DNA of 64,000 bases from an uncultured Pelagibacteraceae bacterium (GTDB lineage Bacteria > Pseudomonadota > Alphaproteobacteria > Pelagibacterales > Pelagibacteraceae), in contig CACMAX010000005.1 of assembly GCA_902611845.1 (NCBI GenBank), forward strand, positions 30,657 to 94,656. Reading direction: 5' to 3'. Position 1 is the stretch's first letter, and the number at the start of each line of letters is the position of its first letter. This document shows, one piece after another, positions 26,616-37,992 of this stretch. Made by a program: the position numbers and the translations under genes. Below the pieces are notes generated by a model, which was not told the origin of the DNA, ran no database searches, and was given only the letters and a program-made list of their open reading frames with translations.

Positions 26616-27017
26616 ATGTCATTCGCGGTAATTCAAACAGGTGGTAAACAGTATAAAGTGAAAGCTGGAGAGATTCTCAAAGTTGAAAAGCTCGAAGATT
26701 CAAAAGAAAATTCAAAAATAGAGTTTAATGAAATACTAGCTTACGGAGATGATAAAAATTTAGAGTTAGGAGAGCCGACAATTAGTGGAGCTAAAGTTGA
26801 AGCTGAATTAATAAAAAATGGAAAAAATAGAACAGTCCTTATTTTTAAAAAAAGGAGAAGGCAAAATTCGAGAAGAAAAAATGGTCATAGACAAAAATTT
26901 ACAATGGTAAGAATAAGTAAAATCTATTCAAAAGATGGTAAAGTTATTTCTGAAGCAGAAAAAAGAAAAGAAATACCGTCAAAAAAAACAGTTGAAACTA
27001 AGGAAGCAGCTAAATAA
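26616..27017 (+). CDS. rplU: 50S ribosomal protein L21
   Basis: The 133-aa protein begins with MSFAVIQTGGKQYKVKAGE and has the FKKRRRQNSRRKNGHRQ segment conserved in L21. The core ends near residue 102; a charged C-terminal tail of about 30 residues follows, as in many alphaproteobacteria. It pairs with rpmA 10 bp downstream in the usual rplU-rpmA-obgE order. Confidence 0.97.
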   Translation: MSFAVIQTGGKQYKVKAGEILKVEKLEDSKENSKIEFNEILAYGDDKNLELGEPTISGAKVEAELIKNGKNRTVLIFKKRRRQNSRRKNGHRQKFTMVRISKIYSKDGKVISEAEKRKEIPSKKTVETKEAAK

Positions 27018-27027
27018 AAAGTAATTT

Positions 27028-27282
27028 ATGGCAACGAAAAAAGCAGGTGGATCGTCAAGAAACGGAAGAGATAGTGCAGGTCGTAGACTTGGTGTGAAAA
27101 AATATGGTGGCGAGATGGTTGTGCCTGGCAACATTATTGTAAGACAAAGGGGAACTAAAATATTTCCTGGAGAAAATGTTGGCATGGGTAAAGACCATTC
27201 GATATTTTCAGTTGTTAAAGGTAAAGTAGAGTTTAAAAAATCAAAATCTGATAGAACTTACGTTTCTGTAAAGCCCAATTAA
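27028..27282 (+). CDS. rpmA: 50S ribosomal protein L27
   Basis: The 84-aa protein begins [15 protein letters not shown] after the initiator Met and continues [11 protein letters not shown], the standard L27 start that reaches the peptidyl-transferase centre. It has no extra N-terminal pro-sequence of the Firmicutes type. It lies between rplU and obgE, in the usual order. Confidence 0.98.
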   Translation: MATKKAGGSSRNGRDSAGRRLGVKKYGGEMVVPGNIIVRQRGTKIFPGENVGMGKDHSIFSVVKGKVEFKKSKSDRTYVSVKPN

Positions 27283-27309
27283 TAGATACAACACTCACAT
27301 AGTTGTTAT

Positions 27310-28293
27310 ATGAAATTTCTAGATCAAGTTAAGATATATGTAAAAGCTGGCAACGGAGGGTCGGGATCTCCAAGTTTTCGTAGGGAAAAATTTGTAGAGT
27401 TTGGTGGCCCTGATGGCGGCGATGGAGGGAAAGGAGGATCTGTAATTCTTATTAGTGAAAGAAATCTTAATACTTTGATTGATTACAGGTATCAACAACA
27501 CTTCAAAGCTGAAAGAGGAAAGGATGGCGGCGGAAAAAACAAAACTGGGAAAGGTGGTGAAGATTTATATTTAAAAGTACCTTTAGGAACACAAGTATTT
27601 GAAGAAGATAATAAAACACTTATTTATGATTTTAAAAGTCAGAAAGAGGAATTTTTAATAGCAAGCGGAGGTGAAGGAGGATTTGGAAATACAAGGTTTA
27701 AGTCCTCAACCAATAGAGCCCCAAAGAAATTTACAAAAGGGGGTCAAGGAGAGGAATTTTGGATTTGGCTTCAACTAAAAACAATTGCTGATATCGGTAT
27801 CATAGGATTGCCCAATGCTGGGAAATCCAGCTTGCTTGCATCAATGACGAGTGCAAATCCAAAAATAGCAAACTATAAATTTACTACAATTAATCCAAAT
27901 CTTGGTGTTGCTAGTTATGATGACAAAGAAGTTACTTTAGCAGATATACCAGGCTTAATTGAGGGCGCTCATAAAGGAACTGGTCTTGGGATAAAATTTT
28001 TAAAACACATAGAAAGGTGCAAAACTTTGCTGCATTTAATAGATATAACTAAAGATGATTTATTTATTTCTTACAATCAAGTCAGAAAAGAATTATCAAA
28101 ATACAGTAAAGATTTAGTTAAAAAAAAAGAAATAATAGTTTTAAATAAAACTGACTTGATAGATGAAGAGAAAAAAAAAGAGAAGCTAAAAAAACTTAAG
28201 AACAAATTAAAAAAAAATATCTTTTTCATGTCAACAATGGATAAAAAATCAGTATCAGATATAAAGTCAAAGTTGGTAAACTATGTATCTTAA
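27310..28293 (+). CDS. obgE: GTPase ObgE/CgtA
   Basis: The 327-aa ribosome-assembly GTPase has an N-terminal glycine-rich Obg domain (GGPDGGDGGKGG, GGGKNKTGKGG, about 1-158) and a G domain with GLPNAGKSSLL (P-loop), DIPGLIEGAHKGTGLG (G3) and NKTD (G4). A short C-terminal region replaces the longer tails of some Obg proteins. It overlaps proB by 11 bp, an order common in alphaproteobacteria. Confidence 0.97.
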   Translation: MKFLDQVKIYVKAGNGGSGSPSFRREKFVEFGGPDGGDGGKGGSVILISERNLNTLIDYRYQQHFKAERGKDGGGKNKTGKGGEDLYLKVPLGTQVFEEDNKTLIYDFKSQKEEFLIASGGEGGFGNTRFKSSTNRAPKKFTKGGQGEEFWIWLQLKTIADIGIIGLPNAGKSSLLASMTSANPKIANYKFTTINPNLGVASYDDKEVTLADIPGLIEGAHKGTGLGIKFLKHIERCKTLLHLIDITKDDLFISYNQVRKELSKYSKDLVKKKEIIVLNKTDLIDEEKKKEKLKKLKNKLKKNIFFMSTMDKKSVSDIKSKLVNYVS

Positions 28294-29389
28294 GGATTCC
28301 AAAACTGTAGTAATAAAAATAGGTTCATCTTTATTAATAAATGACAATAAAATTATTAGAGAAAAATGGCTTTTGGAATTTGCTAAGGATATTAAAGAGT
28401 TACAAAAACTAAAAAAGAACATTGTTATAGTGAGTTCTGGAGCAATTGCTTTAGGGTGTAAAAAATTACAATTAAATAAAAAAACTTTAAAGCTTGATAA
28501 AAGTCAAGCTGTTGCATCAATTGGACAAATAGAATTAATGAATCTTTTTAAAAAGACATTTAACTCAAATAAAATAAATATTTCTCAAATTCTAATTACT
28601 TTAGAAGATACTGAACAAAGAAGAAGAGCTATAAATGCTAAAAGAACTTTCGAAAACTTATTTGAGCTTAATTTTGTACCTGTTGTTAATGAAAATGATA
28701 GTATTGCAACTTCTGAAATTAAATACGGAGATAATGACAGATTAGCATCAAGAGTTGCACAAATATCAGGCGCAGATTGCTTAATATTATTGTCTGATGT
28801 TGATGGATTGTATTCTAAAAACCCAAAAATTCATAAAAATGCTAAATTGATTAAAGAAATAAAAAATATTGATTCTAAAATTGAAAATTTTTCAAGTAAA
28901 AGCACAAGTGAGTATGGTACTGGTGGAATGAAAACGAAAATTGATGCTGCAAAAGTATGTCAAGTCTCGGGTTGCTATATGGCTATTGCAAATGGTTTAA
29001 TTAAAAGACCAATTAAAAATATACTAGAACATAATTCTGGGACATGGTTTTTGCCAAAAGTATCTAAATTAGATGCAAGAAAAAAATGGATAATTAGCTC
29101 TATATCTCCAAAAGGAGAAATTATTATAGATGATGGTGCTTTGAATGCTTTAAAAAATGGAAAAAGTTTATTAGCTGCAGGTATTAGAAAAGTTTCAGGA
29201 AAATTTGTTAAAGGTGATCATGTTAGAATTTTAGATAAAAATAACAAAGAATTTGCTAGAGGGTTGAGCAGTTTCACATCTGATGAGATATCCAAAATAA
29301 AAGGAGAACATTCTAACAAAATTAGTAATCTTTTAGGCTATGTTACAAAGTCTGAAGTTATACATAAAGATGATATGGTTAAAATTTAA
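28283..29389 (+). CDS. proB: Glutamate 5-kinase
   Basis: The first enzyme of proline synthesis phosphorylates the gamma-carboxyl of glutamate. The 368-aa protein has an amino-acid-kinase domain (VVIKIGSSLL, IVSSGAIALG, NENDSI, SDVDGLY, GTGGMKTKIDAA) and a C-terminal PUA domain (about 275-368). It is full length. The stop overlaps the proA ATG (TAATG), so translation is coupled. Confidence 0.97.
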   Translation: MYLKDSKTVVIKIGSSLLINDNKIIREKWLLEFAKDIKELQKLKKNIVIVSSGAIALGCKKLQLNKKTLKLDKSQAVASIGQIELMNLFKKTFNSNKINISQILITLEDTEQRRRAINAKRTFENLFELNFVPVVNENDSIATSEIKYGDNDRLASRVAQISGADCLILLSDVDGLYSKNPKIHKNAKLIKEIKNIDSKIENFSSKSTSEYGTGGMKTKIDAAKVCQVSGCYMAIANGLIKRPIKNILEHNSGTWFLPKVSKLDARKKWIISSISPKGEIIIDDGALNALKNGKSLLAAGIRKVSGKFVKGDHVRILDKNNKEFARGLSSFTSDEISKIKGEHSNKISNLLGYVTKSEVIHKDDMVKI

Positions 29390-30636
29390 TGAGTAAACTA
29401 CTTAAAAAAATTGGATTGAATTCTAGAAAAGCTTTGAATTCAAGTATTAGTCCAAAAAAAAAGAATAAAGTTTTAAAAGATTTTGTAAAATTAATTGAGA
29501 TTAATAAGAATAAAATTATTAGCGAAAATAAGAAAGATATTTTTTATGCAAGAGGAAAAAAATTAAAAGAAAACTTAATTCAAAGACTCACTCTTAGTAA
29601 TAATAAATTAAAAAGTATAATTGACTCTGTTAAAACTATTACTTCTTTTAAAGATCCTATAGATCAAGTAACTTCCAAATGGAAAAGGCCAAATGGACTT
29701 GAAATTAGAAGAGTTACAATACCAATAGGAGTTATAGGTGTAATATTTGAAAGTAGACCCAATGTTACTTCGGATGTATCAGCACTATGTTTTAAATCTG
29801 GAAATGCTGTTATATTAAGAGGTGGTTCCGAAGCCTACAATAGTAATAAAATTTTAGTAAATTTATTTAGGAAAGCTCTAAAAAAAAATAAAGTAAACGA
29901 AAATTATGTCCAGTTTATAAATAACAAGAGCAGAAAACTCGTCGATTATTTATTATCAAAAATGGAAAACTCCATTGATGTTGTAATACCACGAGGCGGA
30001 AAAAATTTAGTAAAAAAAGTTAAACAACTTTCAAAGGTTCCAGTTATTGGTCATTTGGAAGGAATTTGTCATACGTATATTGATAAAGAGGCAGAAGATA
30101 ATATGGCAAACAAAATAGTATTAAATGCTAAGTTGAGAAATACTAGTATATGTGGTGCAACTGAAACTCTCTTAATACATAAAAGTAAATCGAAATCAGT
30201 GAATTTAATTTTAAATTCACTAGCTAAAAGCGGTTGTAAAATTTTAGCTGATAAAAAAATAAGTAAATTATTTAAAGGCAAAACATATCCTGCAAATAAT
30301 AATACTTGGTCAAAAGAACATCTTTCACCGATTATTTCAGTTAAATTAGTGAATAATGTCAAAGAAGCAGTTGCCCATATCAACAAATATGGAACCATGC
30401 ATACAGATGCAATAGTAACCAAAAACAAAAATACAGCAAAATTCTTTATTAAGAATGTAAAAAGCTCTATTGCTATTCAAAATTCATCAACACAATTTGC
30501 TGACGGAGGAGAATTTGGTTTTGGTGGAGAGGTTGGAATTTCAACAAACACCTTGCCACCAAGAGGTCCTGTCGGTCTAAATCAGTTAGTAAGTTATAAA
30601 TATGAAGTTTATGGTACAGGGCAAATTAGAAAATAA
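29389..30636 (+). CDS. proA: Gamma-glutamyl phosphate reductase
   Basis: The 415-aa aldehyde-dehydrogenase-family enzyme uses NADPH to reduce the ProB product to glutamate semialdehyde. It shows IPIGVIGVIFESRPNVT, the catalytic Cys in NTSICGATETLL, HTDAIVTKN and a C-terminal GGEFGFGGEVGIST followed by RGPVGL. It is normal length and complete. Its 3' end overlaps nadD by 35 bp or 26 bp depending on the nadD start. Confidence 0.97.
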   Translation: MSKLLKKIGLNSRKALNSSISPKKKNKVLKDFVKLIEINKNKIISENKKDIFYARGKKLKENLIQRLTLSNNKLKSIIDSVKTITSFKDPIDQVTSKWKRPNGLEIRRVTIPIGVIGVIFESRPNVTSDVSALCFKSGNAVILRGGSEAYNSNKILVNLFRKALKKNKVNENYVQFINNKSRKLVDYLLSKMENSIDVVIPRGGKNLVKKVKQLSKVPVIGHLEGICHTYIDKEAEDNMANKIVLNAKLRNTSICGATETLLIHKSKSKSVNLILNSLAKSGCKILADKKISKLFKGKTYPANNNTWSKEHLSPIISVKLVNNVKEAVAHINKYGTMHTDAIVTKNKNTAKFFIKNVKSSIAIQNSSTQFADGGEFGFGGEVGISTNTLPPRGPVGLNQLVSYKYEVYGTGQIRK

Positions 30637-31144
30637 AAAGATTGGTGTACTCGGTGGATCGTTTGATCCAGCGCATGTTGGTCATGTAAGAATTTCTAAA
30701 TTAGCAAAAAAAAATTATGATTTGAGCCAAGTTATATGGGCTATAACAAAACAAAATCCATTTAAAAAAAATAATCCAAATGATCTATATAAAAGAACAG
30801 CTTATGCAAAAAAAATTAATAAAAATAATAAATTTATAAAAGTTAAATGTTTTGAAGAAATAATAAAATCTAATCGTACAGTAGATTTAATTAAATATTT
30901 AAAAAAAAAATTTAAACATTCAGAAATATTTTTTTTAATGGGGGCCGATAACCTAATAAATTTTCATAAATGGAAAGGGTACAATTCAATAACTAAAATG
31001 TGCAAAATATTGGTATTTGATCGAAATGGATACAAATCAAAGGCTTTTAGATCTAAATCATTTAAGAAATATAATAAAAAAGCAGTTGAATTTATAAATT
31101 TTAATAAAGTCAATATTTCATCTTCTCAATTAAGAAAAATTTGA
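30602..31144 (+). CDS. nadD: Nicotinate-nucleotide adenylyltransferase
   Basis: NadD makes deamido-NAD from nicotinate mononucleotide and ATP. The protein of about 180 aa has the nucleotidyltransferase start IGVLGGSFDPAHVGHVRI with the HxGH-type motif, LMGADNLINFHKW and a C-terminal SSSQLRK for the ISSTxIR signature. Start codons at 30602 and 30611 are both ATG inside proA, and neither has a clear ribosome site, so reading may rely on coupling to proA. It is placed between proA and rsfS as in other alphaproteobacteria. Confidence 0.93.
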   Translation: MKFMVQGKLENKKIGVLGGSFDPAHVGHVRISKLAKKNYDLSQVIWAITKQNPFKKNNPNDLYKRTAYAKKINKNNKFIKVKCFEEIIKSNRTVDLIKYLKKKFKHSEIFFLMGADNLINFHKWKGYNSITKMCKILVFDRNGYKSKAFRSKSFKKYNKKAVEFINFNKVNISSSQLRKI

Positions 31145-31161
31145 TACTCTTTATTTAATTA

Positions 31162-31512
31162 ATGGAAAAAATATCAGCTCTTAAAGATGAAATAATCAAA
31201 ACGCTTGATATTAATAAAGCCTTAGACATAGTTTCAATAGATCTCGAAGGAAAATCATCAGTTGCGGACTTCATGATTATAGCTAGTGGTACATCATCAA
31301 GACATATTCAAGCATTATCTGAACAAGTTTTTGAAAAATTAAAAATTAATGGTGTGAATAATTGTAAGATTGAAGGAAAAGATAGCAATGATTGGAAGCT
31401 TGTAGATGGAATAGACTTAATAGTTCATATTTTTAATCCTGAAAAAAGAAAATTTTACGAATTAGAAAAAATGTGGTCAGAATTAATTCCTAAAGAAAAA
31501 CTGATCATATGA
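31162..31512 (+). CDS. rsfS: Ribosomal silencing factor RsfS
   Basis: The 116-aa protein of the Iojap/DUF143 family binds L14 and blocks subunit joining in starvation. Visible family features are DFMIIASGTSSRHIQALSE, EGKDSNDWKLVDGIDLIVHIF and a closing YELEKMW. It overlaps ctpA by 4 bp (ATGA). In many alphaproteobacteria, rlmH follows rsfS; here it is missing from this position. Confidence 0.95.
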   Translation: MEKISALKDEIIKTLDINKALDIVSIDLEGKSSVADFMIIASGTSSRHIQALSEQVFEKLKINGVNNCKIEGKDSNDWKLVDGIDLIVHIFNPEKRKFYELEKMWSELIPKEKLII

Positions 31513-32642
31513 AAAGATTATACTTAATAACTTCTTTATTTTTTTTCATATTTACAAATCCAATTTTGAGTAATGAAAACGATATTTACAAAAAAATTGA
31601 TTTATTCAGTGAAGTCTTAGATAAAATTAATAAAGAATATGTTGATGAAGTAAATCAGAGTGAAGCAATGGATGCTGCTATAAACGGTGTTTTGCAATCT
31701 TTGGATCCCTATTCAGCATATATGTCACCAGACTCGTTTAAAAATATGCAAACTGAGACTAGCGGAGAATTTGGAGGATTGGGCATTGAAGTCAGTATGG
31801 AGGCTGGTGTCGTAAAAGTAATTTCTCCAATTGATAACTCGCCAGCTGAGGAGGTTGGTGTCAAAGCCGGAGATTACATCGTTAAAATTGATGATGTTCA
31901 AGTTCAAGGAAAAACTCTTTCTGAAGCAGTAGAATTAATGAGAGGCCCAGTTGGATCTGATATAGAGATTACTGTTAGAAGAAGAGGAGAAAGAAAAGCA
32001 CTTATATTTACAATTACAAGAGAAATTATACAAGTTGCATCTGTAAAGTCAGAAATTAAAGATGATCAAACAGCTTATATAAGATTAACATCATTCAATG
32101 AGAATAGTAGTAAACAAATAAAAAATAAAATCAAAGAATTTAAAAAAAATAAGAAAATTAAAAATTACATATTAGATTTAAGAAATAATCCTGGTGGATT
32201 GTTATCTCAAGCAATAAAAATTTCAGATTATTTTTTAGAAAATGGAGAAATAGTTTCTACAAAAAGTAAAAGAAAGTATGAAAATAGAAAATGGTTTGCA
32301 AAAAAAGGAGACATTATTGATGGAGAAACGATGGTTATTTTGATTAATTATGGGTCTGCATCAGCATCTGAAATTGTTGCAGGAGCACTACAAGATCACA
32401 AAAGAGCGATATTAGTAGGAGAGAGTACATATGGAAAAGGGTCAGTCCAATCAATTATTCCTTTAGAAAATGAAGGTGCCATAAGACTTACTGTTTCTAA
32501 ATACTATCTCCCATCGGGTAAATCGATTTCAAGAGTAGGTGTAAATCCAGATATAGTTATTGCTGAAGGTTCAGATGAATTTAGAATAAATACAGATACT
32601 GATAACCAGTTGGAATTTGCTCTTAAATTATTAAATGGTTAA
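31509..32642 (+). CDS. ctpA: C-terminal processing peptidase CtpA (S41 family)
   Basis: A periplasmic protease of 377 aa. It has an N-terminal signal peptide (about 1-21), an N-terminal helical region with AINGVLQSLDPYSAYM, a PDZ domain (about 85-165) and an S41 domain with LRNNPGGLL, GSASASEIVAG holding the nucleophilic Ser, and GESTYGKGSVQ with the general-base Lys. It cleaves C-termini of envelope proteins and, in several species, peptidoglycan hydrolases. The EnvC-like gene that usually precedes it in alphaproteobacteria is absent here. Confidence 0.95.
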   Translation: MKRLYLITSLFFFIFTNPILSNENDIYKKIDLFSEVLDKINKEYVDEVNQSEAMDAAINGVLQSLDPYSAYMSPDSFKNMQTETSGEFGGLGIEVSMEAGVVKVISPIDNSPAEEVGVKAGDYIVKIDDVQVQGKTLSEAVELMRGPVGSDIEITVRRRGERKALIFTITREIIQVASVKSEIKDDQTAYIRLTSFNENSSKQIKNKIKEFKKNKKIKNYILDLRNNPGGLLSQAIKISDYFLENGEIVSTKSKRKYENRKWFAKKGDIIDGETMVILINYGSASASEIVAGALQDHKRAILVGESTYGKGSVQSIIPLENEGAIRLTVSKYYLPSGKSISRVGVNPDIVIAEGSDEFRINTDTDNQLEFALKLLNG

Positions 32643-32644
32643 GA

Positions 32645-33121
32645 ATGAAAGAAAAATTTCAAAAACTTCCATTAAGAAATGGTGTTGGTATCGCAGTCCT
32701 AAATAAAGAAAATAAGATATTTGTTGCAAAAAGAATTGATAATCCTGCTGATTTTTGGCAGATGCCTCAGGGCGGTATTGATGAAGGCGAAAATTATTTT
32801 GATGCAGCGTTGAGGGAACTTAAAGAAGAAACAAGCATAAAGTCAGTAGAACTAGTTAAAGAAATAAGCAAATACACAACTTACGATCTTCCTGATCGCC
32901 TTTTAGGAATTATTTGGAAAGGAAAATATAAAGGCCAAAAGCAAAAGTGGTTTATTGTAAAGTTTAATGGAGAGGAAAATGAGATTAACATTAAAACTAA
33001 ACATCCTGAATTTTTAGATTGGAAATGGATAGATATTAAAGATTTAACAACTAAAGTTGTGGATTTCAAACTTCATGTTTATCAAGAAATTCAAAAAGAA
33101 CTAGAAAAAGTAGTTAATTAA
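32645..33121 (+). CDS. rppH: RNA pyrophosphohydrolase RppH (Nudix)
   Basis: The 158-aa Nudix hydrolase carries the box GGIDEGENYFDAALRELKEET (first 20 residues span the GX5EX7RE core), preceded by FWQMPQGG, and later WKWIDIKDL, the pattern of RppH/NudH that removes 5' pyrophosphate from mRNA or hydrolyses dinucleoside polyphosphates. It closes the obgE-to-ctpA run 2 bp after ctpA. Its last 8 bp overlap the end of atpC on the other strand. Confidence 0.93.
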   Translation: MKEKFQKLPLRNGVGIAVLNKENKIFVAKRIDNPADFWQMPQGGIDEGENYFDAALRELKEETSIKSVELVKEISKYTTYDLPDRLLGIIWKGKYKGQKQKWFIVKFNGEENEINIKTKHPEFLDWKWIDIKDLTTKVVDFKLHVYQEIQKELEKVVN

Positions 33122-33511
33122 TACTTATAGATTTTAGAACTTCGACTTTGTGGTTTAAAAGAAATCTTTTTTGATCATCAATATTATCTTTTGATAATTC
33201 TGCTTCAGCACTGCTTATCGACTCAGATACAAAATTTTTATCAGCATCTTTTAAATCAAAAATTGAACTAGTTAATACAGATAATGTATTGTCTTTAAAT
33301 TCGACAATACCATCTTCAACATAGAAACTTTGTTCCTCAGACTCAGAGAATACTCTAATTATACCTGGTTTTAAAAAAGAGATAATTGGAATATGGTCTT
33401 TAAGAATACCAATCTCTCCTTCTACAGCAGGTATTACAACCTCAAATACATTATCTTTAGAAAGAAAAGATTGTTCTGGATTAACAATATCTATATTAAA
33501 GAGATTACTCA

Positions 33512-33512
<1 letters not shown>
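33114..33512 (-). CDS. atpC: ATP synthase F1 subunit epsilon
   Basis: The 132-aa protein has the N-terminal beta-sandwich (DIVNPEQSFLSKDN, PAVEGEIGILKDHIPII) and an alpha-helical C-terminus (ISSAEAELSKDN). It is the last gene of the F1 operon, starting on the last base of atpD. Epsilon couples the rotor to F1 and can inhibit ATP hydrolysis. The ending overlaps rppH on the other strand by 8 bp. Confidence 0.96.
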
Positions 33513-35808
<2,296 letters not shown>

Positions 35809-35814
35809 TTATAA

Positions 35815-37335
35815 TTATTTAATTCCTTTAATTAATTCTACTAATTGTTTTTCAATGTCTTCCTCAATCTTCCCAGTTTTGGCAATAGACTCTATAATCT
35901 CAGGCTTATCAGATTTACACTTTTGTAGAACTTTATTTTCAAAGTCGGCTACATCTTTAAGTTCAATATCGTCCAAATAACCTTTTACACCACAGAAAAT
36001 TGATATAACTTGTTCTGCAACTGTCATGGGAGAATATTGTCCTTGTTTTAAAAGTTCAGTTAACTTCGAACCTCTATTTAAAAGTTTTTGTGTAGATGCA
36101 TCTAAATCAGATCCAAATTGAGCAAAAGCTGCCATTTCTCTGTATTGAGCTAACTCTAATTTAATTGATCCAGCTACAGATTTCATAGCTTTAGTTTGTG
36201 CAGCTGATCCTACTCTAGATACGGATAATCCAACGTTTACTGCTGGTCTTATTCCTTGATTGAATAGTTCAGTTTCTAAAAATATTTGCCCATCTGTAAT
36301 AGATATTACATTTGTTGGAATATATGCAGAAACATCACCTGCTTGTGTTTCAATAATTGGTAGCGCAGTTAAAGAACCTCCGCCATTTTCATCACTTAAT
36401 TTAGCGGCTCTCTCTAATAATCTACTATGTAAATAGAACACATCCCCAGGGTATGCTTCACGCCCTGGTGGTCTTCTTAATAATAATGACATTTGTCTAT
36501 ATGCAACTGCTTGCTTAGATAAATCATCGTAAATAATTAAAGCATGCATTCCATTATCTCTAAAATATTCTCCCATAGTACATCCTGTGTAAGGAGCTAA
36601 AAACTGAAGAGGCGCAGAGTCTGAGGCTGTTGCGGAAACTATAGTCGTATATTCCATTGCACCAGCGTCCTCTAAAGTTTTTACAATCTGAGCAACCGTT
36701 GATCTTTTTTGTCCAATTGCAACATATATACAATAAAGTTTTTTACTTTCATCGTCTGACTCATTAATTTTCTTTTGATTTATAATTGTATCGATAGCTA
36801 CTGCAGTTTTACCTGTTTGACGATCTCCAATTATAAGTTCCCTTTGCCCTCTTCCAACGGGAATTAAGCTATCAATTGCTTTAAGACCTGTTTGCATTGG
36901 TTCTCCAACTGATTGTCGTGGAATAATTCCTGGAGCTTTAACTTCAACTCTTTTTCTTTCTAAACTTTTATCTAAAGCTCCTTTTCCATCGATTGGATTT
37001 CCTAATCCATCAACAACTCTTCCTAAAAGTTGTTTTCCAACTGGTACATCAACAATCGCACCAGTTCTTTTTACAGTATCTCCCTCTTTAATTTCTCTAT
37101 CATCACCAAATATAACAACACCAACGTTGTCACTCTCTAAGTTTAATGCCATTCCTTTAGAGCCATCGGAAAACTCAACCATTTCTCCTGCTTGAACATT
37201 ATCCAGGCCATAAATTCTTGCAATTCCATCTCCAACAGACAATACTTGTCCGACCTCTGAAACTTCAGCTCTATCGCCAAGTTTTTTTATCTGCTCTTTT
37301 AATATTTTTGTTACTTCTGAAGGATTTATTTCCAT
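35815..37335 (-). CDS. atpA: ATP synthase F1 subunit alpha
   Basis: The 506-aa non-catalytic nucleotide-binding subunit has the P-loop [42 protein letters not shown] and the signature [17 protein letters not shown] with the conserved arginine finger. It is complete. It starts directly after the atpH stop in the atpHAGDC order of alphaproteobacteria, in which the F0 genes lie elsewhere. Confidence 0.99.
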   Translation of the reverse strand: MEINPSEVTKILKEQIKKLGDRAEVSEVGQVLSVGDGIARIYGLDNVQAGEMVEFSDGSKGMALNLESDNVGVVIFGDDREIKEGDTVKRTGAIVDVPVGKQLLGRVVDGLGNPIDGKGALDKSLERKRVEVKAPGIIPRQSVGEPMQTGLKAIDSLIPVGRGQRELIIGDRQTGKTAVAIDTIINQKKINESDDESKKLYCIYVAIGQKRSTVAQIVKTLEDAGAMEYTTIVSATASDSAPLQFLAPYTGCTMGEYFRDNGMHALIIYDDLSKQAVAYRQMSLLLRRPPGREAYPGDVFYLHSRLLERAAKLSDENGGGSLTALPIIETQAGDVSAYIPTNVISITDGQIFLETELFNQGIRPAVNVGLSVSRVGSAAQTKAMKSVAGSIKLELAQYREMAAFAQFGSDLDASTQKLLNRGSKLTELLKQGQYSPMTVAEQVISIFCGVKGYLDDIELKDVADFENKVLQKCKSDKPEIIESIAKTGKIEEDIEKQLVELIKGIK

Positions 37336-37890
37336 TTATGCCTCTATCATTTGTTTTTGAATTTGTTGCAGTTTATTTTTAATAGAATTATCTACCATTG
37401 TACTTCCCACTTTTAATACTAAGCCACCAATTAAACTTGGGTCAAATTTATAATTTAACTGTATCTTTGCTCCAAAGTTTTGAGATAGCTCTTCTTTAAT
37501 TTTAGAAATATCTGTTTCATTAAGTTCTTTAGCTGAAAAAAGCTCAGCTTTTATTTCACCTCTAGCTTTCGAACATACCTCTATAAAGTCAATTAAAACT
37601 TTTTCTAAATAAAAAAATCTTCTTTTTTGAATTAAAAAAACTAGAAATCTTTTTAAAAGATTATCAAAATTGTTTTTTTCAGAAATTGTTTCAATAACTC
37701 TAGTTAAATCCTCAGTGCTTGTCGTGGGGTTTTTGATTAAATATCTAAATTCTTCACTTTCATTTATGAGCTTACTTATTGCAACGACTTGTTCCTCTAT
37801 TTTTGCCAGAGATTTATCTTCGTTAGCCAGCTCAAATAATGCTTGAGCATAACTGTTGTTAGAAGTTATTGATATTTTATTTTCGCTCAA
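37336..37890 (-). CDS. atpH: ATP synthase F1 subunit delta
   Basis: The 184-aa stator subunit has an N-terminal SYAQALFELA segment and a C-terminal FDPSLIGGLVLKVGSTMVDNSIKNKL signature (shown in parts: LIGGLVLKVG and DNSIKNKL). The start appears to be a TTG at 37890: no ATG fits, and a ribosome site GAGAG lies six bases upstream (37897-37901). It is the first gene of the minus-strand F1 operon. Confidence 0.95.
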   Translation of the reverse strand: MSENKISITSNNSYAQALFELANEDKSLAKIEEQVVAISKLINESEEFRYLIKNPTTSTEDLTRVIETISEKNNFDNLLKRFLVFLIQKRRFFYLEKVLIDFIEVCSKARGEIKAELFSAKELNETDISKIKEELSQNFGAKIQLNYKFDPSLIGGLVLKVGSTMVDNSIKNKLQQIQKQMIEA

Positions 37891-37928
37891 TTTATACTCT
37901 CAATTGTGAAGATGTTTAAAATTTCGCT

Positions 37929-37957
37929 TAGATAACATACGAATTATCAGTCTTCAA
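37929..37957 (-). promoter_or_regulatory. Possible promoter of the atpHAGDC operon
   Basis: On the minus strand TTGAAG (37957-37952) and TATCTA (37934-37929) are separated by 17 bp in the 102-bp gap between priA and atpH. The -35 matches well in its first four bases, while the -10 is weak. A promoter is expected in this gap because it is the only sizeable one ahead of the operon. Confidence 0.35.
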
Positions 37958-37992
37958 GGCTCAGATTGTGAAAAATGGTAAGATTTAATGGG

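Noticed and set aside
27288..27306. Small hairpin ACAAC/GTTGT between rpmA and obgE as a terminator.
   Set aside because: Only five weak pairs around a nine-base loop and no T-run follow; obgE is expected to be read through.
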